NCBI GenBank assembly: GCA_945871545.1
Contig: CAMBWJ010000060.1
Span: 1-8,485 of the forward strand
Direction of reading: 5' to 3'
DNA length: 8,485 bases
Source: an uncultured Clostridia bacterium
Lineage (GTDB): Bacteria > Bacillota_A > Clostridia > Christensenellales > Aristaeellaceae
Positions 1-5,531 of this stretch are shown here, piece after piece. The translations under genes were made by a program, and so were the position numbers. The first letter of the stretch is position 1, and each line of letters opens with the position of its first letter. The notes under the pieces were generated by a model. It did not search any database and had not been told where the DNA came from. It worked only from the letters and a program-made list of their open reading frames with translations.

Positions 1-624
1 CTTGCGAAACCGCGCACGCTGTCCATCATCCCCCTCGTCGCAGCCGTCGCGCTGTTCACCATGAGCAGCGACGTCGTGCGCCTGCTGTGCGGAGCCGGAA
101 CGAAGGCGTACAACGTAACCTTCAAGCCCGGCGTGTACCACATCGGCTCCGTATCGATCCAGGCCCCCTGGATTCTGATCTTCTCACTCACCGCCGTGCT
201 GCTTCTGATCCTGTGGTTCATCCTGAACCGCACGAAGATCGGCCTCGCGTGGCGCGCCTCCGCGGAGGATTCCGACACCGCGCGCGCCTGCGGCGTGAAC
301 ACCGGCTATTCCATGGCGCTCTCCTACATCCTCGGCTACGGCTTTGCGGCCGCTGCCGGCGTCATGGTGGGCATCCTCTACAATTCGATCACGCCCTCCC
401 TGGGCGAGGTTCCCTCCTACAAGATGCTCGCGATCATCGTGCTCGGCGGCCTGGGCAATCCCTTCGGAACCGTCGTCGCCGGCCTGATCATCGGCCTTGC
501 GGAGGTGCTCCTGAGCGTCTACACCAGCATTCCGATTCCGAAGGACGCAATCGCCTTCGTCGTCCTCATCCTGATGCTGCTGATCAAGCCGTCCGGTCTG
601 TTTGGCCAGAAGAACAAGGTATAA
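1..624 (+). CDS. livH: Branched-chain amino acid ABC transporter permease LivH (5' end outside window)
   Basis: This is the C-terminal 207 residues of an inner-membrane permease of the LivH family, one of the two pore subunits of the high-affinity leucine/isoleucine/valine (HAAT) importer. The frame is open from base 1, so the true start lies upstream; the ATG at 61 is internal. Visible family features are the cytoplasmic coupling loop (RTKIGLAWRASAEDSDTARA, about codons 79-98), which docks on the ATPase, the LGGLGNPFGT segment and the ending KPSGLFG, all characteristic of LivH. Several long hydrophobic segments fit membrane helices. The stop at 622-624 lies 12 bases before livM, and its last bases form part of the livM ribosome site (AAGGAGGA), so the two genes are co-transcribed. 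The substrate could be another small hydrophobic amino acid or amide (some relatives carry urea), which the sequence cannot settle. Confidence 0.93.
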   Translation, partial: LAKPRTLSIIPLVAAVALFTMSSDVVRLLCGAGTKAYNVTFKPGVYHIGSVSIQAPWILIFSLTAVLLLILWFILNRTKIGLAWRASAEDSDTARACGVNTGYSMALSYILGYGFAAAAGVMVGILYNSITPSLGEVPSYKMLAIIVLGGLGNPFGTVVAGLIIGLAEVLLSVYTSIPIPKDAIAFVVLILMLLIKPSGLFGQKNKV

Positions 625-636
625 GGAGGAAGCGGA

Positions 637-1536
637 ATGAGCATTGCATATCTGTATTCCATCGCTTCAAAGGCGTCCATCTTCATCATGCTGGCGCTCT
701 CCCTGAACATCATCACCGGCTATGCCGGACAGGCGATGATGGGTCAGGCGGCCTTCTTCGGCATCGGCGCCTACACCTCGGGCATCCTCACCCTCGCAGG
801 CGTGAACTTCTGGCTCGCGCTGCTGGGCGGCATGCTCATGGCGGGGCTCTTCGGCGCAGTCCTCGGACTGATCTCCCTGCGCCTGCAGGCGGACTTCCTC
901 GCCATCACCACCATCGGCATCAACTTCGTCATGGTCGCGCTGTTCAACAAAATGTCCATCACGGGCGGCTCGCTGGGCCTCGACGTTCCCAAGCCGGTTC
1001 TGTTCGGTGTGAAGATGATGCCCATGCACTTCTTCTATCTGACGCTGGTTCTGATCGTGATCCTCTGCCTGCTGATCGTGAAGATGCGCCGCAGCTGGTT
1101 CGGCATGGCGCTGGCGTCCATCAACAACGATCCCGTCGCGGCGCGCTCCTTCGGCATCGACGTCAACCGCTACCAGATTCTGACCTTCACCATCGGCACC
1201 GCCATCGCCGGACTCGCGGGCGGCATCTACGTGCACCGCATGGGCCACATCGCCAACACCGATTTCGCCTTTACGGTGTCGATCCAGATTCTCTCCATGG
1301 TGGTCATCGGCGGCATCGGGACGATCCGCGGCCCCATCTTCGGCGCGCTGCTGATCTCCTTCCTGCCGGAGTTTTTGCGCTTTGCGGACAACTACCGCAC
1401 GCTGATCTACTGCGTGCTGCTGGTTCTGATCGTGCGCTTCATGCCCTGCGGACTCCTGGGCGACGCAAGTCACATCGTAAAATGCTTCCGCAGCATCTTC
1501 CGCCTCGGAAAACAGAAGGGAGGTCGTGCCGAATGA
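637..1536 (+). CDS. livM: Branched-chain amino acid ABC transporter permease LivM
   Basis: A complete 299-residue membrane permease, the partner of LivH in the branched-chain amino acid importer; the length is usual for LivM. Family marks are LNIITGYAGQAMMGQAAFFG near residues 23-42, LRLQADFLAITTIGINF near 81-97, TGGSLGL near 109-115, and the cytoplasmic coupling loop RRSWFGMALASINNDPVAAR at 151-170. Hydrophobic segments throughout fit about eight to ten membrane spans. The start is supported by an AAGGAGGA ribosome site 6 bases upstream. The stop codon overlaps the livG start as ATGA (1533-1536), indicating translational coupling. The gene itself looks undamaged, but its ATPase partners are broken (LivG) or absent (LivF) here, so this copy of the transporter probably does not work unless ATPases are supplied from elsewhere in the genome. 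Confidence 0.95.
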   Translation: MSIAYLYSIASKASIFIMLALSLNIITGYAGQAMMGQAAFFGIGAYTSGILTLAGVNFWLALLGGMLMAGLFGAVLGLISLRLQADFLAITTIGINFVMVALFNKMSITGGSLGLDVPKPVLFGVKMMPMHFFYLTLVLIVILCLLIVKMRRSWFGMALASINNDPVAARSFGIDVNRYQILTFTIGTAIAGLAGGIYVHRMGHIANTDFAFTVSIQILSMVVIGGIGTIRGPIFGALLISFLPEFLRFADNYRTLIYCVLLVLIVRFMPCGLLGDASHIVKCFRSIFRLGKQKGGRAE

Positions 1537-1934
1537 AGGAGCTGATGCGAATCGAGGGCCTGAAGATGTACTTCGGCGGCCTGAAGGCGATTGATGGATT
1601 TGATCTGGTGATCAACGAAGGCGAGACGCTGGGCATCATCGGACCCAACGGCGCCGGAAAGACCACGCTGTTCAATGCAATCTGCGGCGTGTACAAGCCG
1701 ACCGCCGGGCGGATCACGCTCGAAGGGAGAGAGGTGACGGGGCTTCCCGCGCACCGCATGGCGCGCGCAGGCATCGCACGCACCTTCCAGGTCAGCAAGC
1801 CGCTGGCGGAGCTTTCCATTCTGGACAACGTGATTGCAGCGGCCGGAATCCATGAGTACACCGGAATCCGTTCCTATTTTAAGAGGAGCCATCCGCACGC
1901 CCTCCTCTCCCCCACGGCGAAGCCCATCGACTGA
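1533..1934 (+). pseudogene. livG: Truncated LivG ATPase subunit (C-terminal half missing)
   Basis: Encodes 133 residues, against about 250 for a normal LivG, the ATPase that powers the branched-chain amino acid importer. The start is good: AGGGAGGT lies 8 bases upstream and the ATG overlaps the livM stop. The N-terminal half is typical: Walker A GPNGAGKTT at 37-45, the Q-loop RTFQ at 83-86, and the LivG-like stretch ELSILDNVIAAAG at 93-105. After about residue 118 (base ~1888) the reading becomes an unfamiliar proline-rich tail ending at TGA 1932-1934. The ABC signature, Walker B, D-loop and H-loop are all missing, so the product cannot form a working ATPase. Continuing in either other + frame past 1890 shows no ABC signature, so this is not a simple frameshift but loss of the 3' half. 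livF, which normally follows, is absent too. Confidence 0.85.
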
Positions 1935-2026
1935 GGAAGGTCGGAATCGCAGGGAGTTTGAGCCTCGGAAGCCTCAAAACCTGCGCCAATCCACTGAACA
2001 GAAGTAAAAGGATGCAGCGAGCACAG

Positions 2027-2067
2027 ACGGAAGCACCTGTCGCGCAAGACAGGTGCTTCCGTTTTTT
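2027..2067 (+). terminator. Rho-independent terminator after the liv genes
   Basis: A perfect 15-bp stem (ACGGAAGCACCTGTC, 2027-2041, pairing with 2048-2062) around a 6-base loop is followed by six T residues on the + strand. The T run makes it a terminator for rightward transcription, i.e. for the liv operon. On the opposite strand the hairpin is not followed by a T run, so it is not an evident terminator for the leftward aldolase gene, although it could protect that transcript's 3' end. The 92 bases between the livG stop and the stem show nothing recognisable. Confidence 0.9.
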
Positions 2068-2104
2068 CATACTGAAGGTGGATTACTGAAGACGCAGCTT
2101 TTGC

Positions 2105-2866
2105 TTAGCCCTCCGTGAACTCTTTCAGAACGCGCTGTGCGCCGTCGCGGATAAAAGCAATGTCGGTTCCCAGCGCGATAAAGGTAAAGCCATCGCGTTT
2201 GGCTTCCGCAATGTTTTCATCTGTCGGAACAACGATGTGCATTCCGGCGGATTTGTTGTGGCGCGCACAGGCCTCGGCGACGCGCTTGCATGCCTGCTTG
2301 ATGATTGGATGGCTGGTCTGGCCAATGCAGCCGTAGGAACCGCTCATATCATACGGGCCGATGAAGACGCCGTCCACGCCGTCGACATCCAGGATTTCGT
2401 CAATGTTGTCCACTGCCTGCTTTGTCTCAATCATGACAACGACAGGAATGTCCTCGTTGGCAGAGGCAGCGTATTCGTCAAAATTCTGGCCCCAGTTGTT
2501 CATTCGTCCCCAACAAAAGCCGCGAACTCCCAGCGGCGGGTACTTGGCCGCAGCAACGGCGCGCCGTGCCTCCTCCGCGGAATTGACCATGGGCACGATG
2601 ACGCCCATTGCACCCATGTCCAGGAACTGACGAATCGCCAGTGTGTCATTTTCCCGAACCCGCGCGAAGGGAACAACGCCTCTGCCGTACATACCACGAA
2701 TGACGTTAGTGAATTCGTAGATCTGCGAATCGGTATGTTCGCAATCCACAGCGATCCATTCAAATCCCTGTTCCGCCATAATTTCAGCGGAAACGGGAGA
2801 TGACGTCTGTATCCAGGAGCCCAGGGTGAGTTTCCGATCCAAGAGAGCTTTTCTAACCGGATTCAT
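2105..2866 (-). CDS. HpcH/HpaI-family class II 2-oxo acid aldolase
   Basis: A complete 253-residue protein of the HpcH/HpaI aldolase family, TIM-barrel enzymes that reversibly cleave 2-keto-3-deoxy or 4-hydroxy-2-oxo acids to pyruvate plus an aldehyde using a divalent metal. The expected active-site positions are visible: His44 in DCEHTD, Arg69 in PFARVRE, the metal ligand Glu147 in VVMIETKQAV, and Asp173 in GVFIGPYDMSGSYG. PMVNSAEEA (92-100) and PLGVRG (111-116) are further family marks. A GGAGGT-type ribosome site lies just upstream of the ATG. The gene begins 33 bases after the dctM stop on the same strand, so the two form an operon, which points to breakdown of an imported sugar acid (for example a rhamnonate- or hexuronate-derived keto-deoxy acid). 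The exact substrate cannot be read from the sequence. No promoter is evident for the pair. Confidence 0.92.
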   Translation of the reverse strand: MNPVRKALLDRKLTLGSWIQTSSPVSAEIMAEQGFEWIAVDCEHTDSQIYEFTNVIRGMYGRGVVPFARVRENDTLAIRQFLDMGAMGVIVPMVNSAEEARRAVAAAKYPPLGVRGFCWGRMNNWGQNFDEYAASANEDIPVVVMIETKQAVDNIDEILDVDGVDGVFIGPYDMSGSYGCIGQTSHPIIKQACKRVAEACARHNKSAGMHIVVPTDENIAEAKRDGFTFIALGTDIAFIRDGAQRVLKEFTEG

Positions 2867-2899
2867 TGTGCAGACCTCCTACTTTCGTTTGTCACCGCC

Positions 2900-4222
2900 T
2901 CAACCCATAAAGAGCGTCGGAAGCCAAAGGGTCAGGGGTTCGATGTATGTGATGAGCATCAACACCAGAATGAGAACAGCGATCATGGGCCAGGCGGCCT
3001 TGGTAAACTGCTTCATATTGATGTGTGCAATATCACAGGTGATATACATGCTGACACCAAAGGGAGGGGTAATCATACCGATCATCAGATTTACCACCAT
3101 TACCACTCCGAACTGTACAGGACTGACGCCGAGCTGCATCAGCAGCGGAACGAGTATGGGACAGCACATCAGGATCAGTGCATTTGCTTCCATGAAGCAT
3201 CCCAGGAACAAAAACAGCACGTTCAGAATGAGCAACACGACCCAGGTCTGGAGCCCGGACGAGGCGATGAAGCTGCACAGCGCCTGCGGCACCTGCTCCC
3301 GAAGGACGATGCTGCCCATCACGGCGGCTGCACCAATGACGGCGAGCACGCAGCTTGCGGTATTTCCCGCATTTATGCATGCCTTGAACAGGTGCTTCAT
3401 CATCTTTTTAAAGCCGAGGAAGGGTCTGCCCTTGCATCTGTCGATCAGATCATAAGCGACAAGCAGAATAACCGCATACAAAATGGCGATCACCGCGGCC
3501 TCGGTGGGCGTGAAGATGCCGCCCATAAAGCCCCAGATCAGAATCACGGGCATCATCATCGGGAAAAATGCTTCGCACAGCGCATGCCACTTTTCCTTCA
3601 ACGTGGTCTTTGCGTCCCGGGGATAGTTGCGCTTCTTGGCGACGATGTAAACAATCACCATCAGACCGAGACCCATCAGCACGCCGGGAAGCAGGCCGGC
3701 AATCAGGATTCTGCCGGATGAGATGCTGGCGGCCACAGCGTAAACGATCAGAGGAATGCTCGGAGGGATGATTGGCCCGATTGTGGATGACGCAGCCGTG
3801 ACCGCGGCGGAAAATTCGGGATCGAATCCGACTTCATTCATTGCTTCGATTTCAATTTTGCCCAGACCGGAGGCGTCCGCGACAGCGGAGCCGGACATGC
3901 CGGCCATGAGGATGCTCGCCAGCACGTTGACATGGCCGAGTCCACCGGGGATGTGCCCAACCAGTGCCCGCGCAAAGCTGAAGAGCTTCTTTGTAATGCC
4001 GCCTTCGTTCATAATTTCGGCAGCCAGAATAAAAAATGGAACCGCCATGAGCGCAAAGGAATCCATTCCATAGATCAGGCGCTGTGGCACAACGAAGAAT
4101 GTCAGCCCGCCGCCGCTGAGAAAAGCCACATAAAACAGCGACGAAACGAGCATGGAATGTACAATCGGCAAGCCGAGGAATATCAACACCAGGAATACAA
4201 TAAAGGTCATCAGGACGTTCAT
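2900..4222 (-). CDS. dctM: TRAP transporter large permease (DctM/SiaM family)
   Basis: A complete 440-residue polytopic membrane protein of the TRAP-T large-subunit family, which carries organic acids or sugar acids inward using a sodium gradient together with a small membrane subunit (DctQ) and an extracytoplasmic binding protein (DctP). Typical segments are ALMAVPFFILAAEIMNEGG (57-75), GMSGSAVADASGLGKIEI (108-125), GPIIPPSIPLIVYA (149-162), GGIFTPTEAAVIA (234-246) and ITPPFGVSMYITCDIA (384-399). About 11-12 hydrophobic spans are visible and the length is normal. A GGAGGG ribosome site lies about 5-6 bases before the ATG. The aldolase gene follows on the same strand. DctQ and DctP genes should precede it but are absent; the sequence immediately upstream runs into a broken lacI gene. 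The permease is therefore intact but orphaned and may have no promoter. Confidence 0.95.
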   Translation of the reverse strand: MNVLMTFIVFLVLIFLGLPIVHSMLVSSLFYVAFLSGGGLTFFVVPQRLIYGMDSFALMAVPFFILAAEIMNEGGITKKLFSFARALVGHIPGGLGHVNVLASILMAGMSGSAVADASGLGKIEIEAMNEVGFDPEFSAAVTAASSTIGPIIPPSIPLIVYAVAASISSGRILIAGLLPGVLMGLGLMVIVYIVAKKRNYPRDAKTTLKEKWHALCEAFFPMMMPVILIWGFMGGIFTPTEAAVIAILYAVILLVAYDLIDRCKGRPFLGFKKMMKHLFKACINAGNTASCVLAVIGAAAVMGSIVLREQVPQALCSFIASSGLQTWVVLLILNVLFLFLGCFMEANALILMCCPILVPLLMQLGVSPVQFGVVMVVNLMIGMITPPFGVSMYITCDIAHINMKQFTKAAWPMIAVLILVLMLITYIEPLTLWLPTLFMG

Positions 4223-4260
4223 GCTCTCCCTCCATTCTTGAAGCAGTCAAATACAATCAT
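4219..4260 (-). other. Possible last codons of a lost dctQ gene
   Basis: On the - strand a short open frame ends in KNGGRA and a TGA that overlaps the dctM start as ATGA (4219-4222). ATGA or near-ATGA coupling of the small and large permease genes is usual in TRAP operons, so this may be the surviving 3' tip of dctQ. The frame is open only back to about 4290, where it meets a stop inside sequence antisense to lacI. With so few residues no family can be recognised; the idea rests on position and overlap alone. Confidence 0.25.
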
Positions 4261-4295
4261 GCTGCGCCTGATTCGGATCGATATCCACGATCGTC

Positions 4296-5024
4296 ATGAA
4301 TACGCTGCGCAGATCCGATGACGAGCAGAAATACATCGACATGCTCAGCCAGGGAATTGTCGACGGCATACTCTGCCTCTTTTCTCCGATGCTCAATATA
4401 CCAGACAACCTGCCATTTGTCGTGGTCAGCGAGATGCTGCCTGGCACCAATATTGATACCATATCGCTGAACAGCTATAAAGCCGGATACATGATGGCAG
4501 ATCACCTGATCGAACGCGGATACAGGGAGTTTGTTTACATTTCAACGCCCTTTCCGAACATCACCTCTGCACGACGGTATCGAATGGAGGGCATACACGC
4601 CAGGCTTTCGGAGTCCGGGTTTGAAAAGAATCTGGATGTAATGACGGGAAACCGCGAGCAGGAAATTGAGGATTCTGCATATGAGTTTGATTGCGGCTAC
4701 ACGCTCACCAAAGAGCTGGTGTCGCGAACGCTGAAGAAGAATATGGCGATCATTGCGGTCAACGACACGACTGCCACCGGTTGTCTCGTCGCGCTGCGGG
4801 AACAGGGCGTGCAGGTCCCCGATGAAGTGGCCGTGTGCGGCTTTGACAATCTGCTGATTGGCAGATTGTGCTCACCGCCCCTTACAACCATCGACCAGAT
4901 GGCGAGCCACGCGAGCAAGGTGGGGCTCGACATGCTGCTGGAGAAGATACGGCAACCGTCGGTGCGGTCATATCCATTAAACGTGGAATACAGGCCGCAT
5001 CTCATTATCCGCGAATCAACCTAG
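4296..5024 (+). pseudogene. LacI-family transcriptional regulator remnant lacking the DNA-binding domain
   Basis: 242 residues can be read from an ATG at 4296, but no ribosome site precedes it and an in-frame stop lies at 4269-4271. The sequence is the effector-binding (periplasmic-binding-protein-like) domain of a LacI/GalR regulator: QGIVDGIL near residues 19-26, AGYMMADHLIERGYREFVYI near 63-82, SARRYRMEGIHARLSESGF near 90-108, IAVNDTTATGCLVALREQG near 152-170, VPDEVAVCGFDN, and the ending SPPLTTIDQ. A full protein is about 335-345 residues; the helix-turn-helix, hinge helix and first strand of the core, about 90-100 residues, are missing. The gene diverges from the TRAP/aldolase genes, the usual place for their local regulator, so the intact ancestor probably repressed them in response to the sugar acid. 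Without the DNA-binding domain the fragment cannot act that way. A DctP-like role is unlikely: it has no signal peptide. Confidence 0.85.
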
Positions 5025-5222
5025 ACAAAACAGATATGCCGGCGACGTCCTGCCTCGCTGCGGCAGCATGGAATCCATGCGCTTGACACGCTTGGAGAGC
5101 ACCTCGTCGCGCTGCAAGATCGTTGTCCCGCACTGGCTGCACATGTTTTCCTGCTTCCTGATCAAATCGCACTTCTTCGCCCCGTACAGGATTCTGGAGG
5201 ACCGAATCGCGCCAATCATCAT
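5016..5222 (-). CDS. Uncharacterised short open frame with one CxxC motif (possible gene remnant)
   Basis: I do not recognise this 68-residue reading. It is listed because its codons end mostly in G or C, as in the real genes of the window, and its composition is protein-like: YGAKKCDLIRKQENMCSQCG is followed by a charged stretch (QRDEVLSKRVKR). The single CSQCG motif resembles half of a zinc ribbon or the opening of an HNH-type zinc module, but no second cysteine/histidine pair follows. The frame is open upstream to a stop at 5250-5252 and no good ribosome site precedes the ATG. The last residues overlap the 3' end of the lacI remnant on the other strand, so the C-terminus is probably not native. 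It may be a fragment of a larger lost gene, or chance. Confidence 0.3.
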   Translation of the reverse strand: MMIGAIRSSRILYGAKKCDLIRKQENMCSQCGTTILQRDEVLSKRVKRMDSMLPQRGRTSPAYLFCLG

Positions 5223-5444
5223 CTTCAGTTCCGATCGAACGTATGCGAATCACCGTCGCAATACAGCTGATTTTCAGGGCAAATACTCATTTGAAGCCGC
5301 ATACCCCGGGGTCCCCATTTCGCAAAAATTTATGCGAGAGGGGACCCCTGTCTTCATCCACCGGGCTTCAGGAATCCGATCCCCACTTGGGCACATTTCG
5401 CCGCATCAAAGGCACATCCCAATAGCGTCCAAAAGCATCATTTC
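5025..5444. other. Intergenic spacer between the lacI remnant and the cas promoter
   Basis: About 420 bases without a convincing complete gene. The left half carries the antisense CxxC reading described separately. The middle carries the 41-bp inverted repeat. The stretch from 5349 to 5444 shows nothing recognisable: no CRISPR repeat, no tRNA and no terminator with a T run. A + strand reading from 5068 to 5448 exists, but it has no ribosome site and no family resemblance, and it runs across the inverted repeat. Confidence 0.6.
5308..5348. repeat. 41-bp imperfect inverted repeat with GC-rich arms
   Basis: The left arm GGGGTCCCCATTTCGCA (5308-5324) pairs with the right arm TGCGAGAGGGGACCCC (5333-5348), with a small mismatch/bulge between the outer GGGGTCCCC block and the inner TCGCA block, around an AT-rich loop AAAATTTA. 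The outer 9-bp block is nearly self-complementary, and CCCC immediately before it makes CCCCGGGG. No T run follows on the + strand, so it is not a standard terminator. It could be a REP-like intergenic palindrome, the end of a small mobile element or a protein-binding site; the sequence alone does not decide. Confidence 0.7.
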
Positions 5445-5473
5445 TTGACAATAGTCACATTTGTATATATAAT
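5445..5473 (+). promoter_or_regulatory. Consensus sigma-70/sigma-A promoter of the cas operon
   Basis: A perfect -35 box TTGACA (5445-5450) is separated by exactly 17 bases from a perfect -10 box TATAAT (5468-5473). It sits in the most AT-rich stretch of the window, and transcription would start near 5480, giving a leader of about 50 bases before the cas3 start at 5532. Both boxes match the housekeeping consensus at every position, so strong basal expression is expected unless a repressor acts. No operator is obvious, though ATCATGAT in the leader (about 5490-5497) is a short palindrome. Confidence 0.85.
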
Positions 5474-5519
5474 AAACTTAACAAATCGCATCATGATCCG
5501 GCAATTGTTTTCATTATAT

Positions 5520-5525
5520 GGAGGG
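5520..5525 (+). promoter_or_regulatory. Ribosome binding site that decides the cas3 start
   Basis: GGAGGG directly abuts an in-frame ATG at 5526 (no spacer) and lies 6 bases before the next in-frame ATG at 5532. Only the second has workable spacing, so the protein should begin MERTVF at 5532. Longer versions beginning near 5445 would start inside the promoter and are not credible. Confidence 0.75.
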
Positions 5526-5531
5526 ATGCGC

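Noticed and set aside
667..1473. 268-residue - strand reading opposite livM
   Set aside because: Composition is dominated by Asp/Glu/His/Arg/Gln, a typical shadow of a GC-rich membrane-protein gene; no ribosome site or family resemblance.
87..1532. Long open + strand frame upstream of the livG start
   Set aside because: It overlaps livH and livM in another frame, is rich in Arg/His/Pro as GC-rich shadow frames are, and only the part from 1533 on shows family motifs.
1882..1908. 7-bp inverted repeat AGAGGAG / CTCCTCT near the livG break
   Set aside because: Too short, with a 13-base loop and no T run; expected by chance in GC-rich DNA. It is not evidence for a mobile-element end.
1879..2070. 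63-residue - strand reading with a hydrophobic stretch resembling a signal peptide
   Set aside because: Its start lies inside the terminator region, there is no ribosome site, and it overlaps livG and the terminator hairpin.
5025..5444. Possible CRISPR array or leader before cas3
   Set aside because: No direct repeats of 28-37 bases with regular spacing are present; the only repeat is one inverted pair. In I-C loci the array usually lies after cas2, beyond this window.
5068..5448. 126-residue + strand reading in the spacer before cas3
   Set aside because: No ribosome site, it crosses the inverted repeat and ends inside the cas promoter; no recognisable domain.
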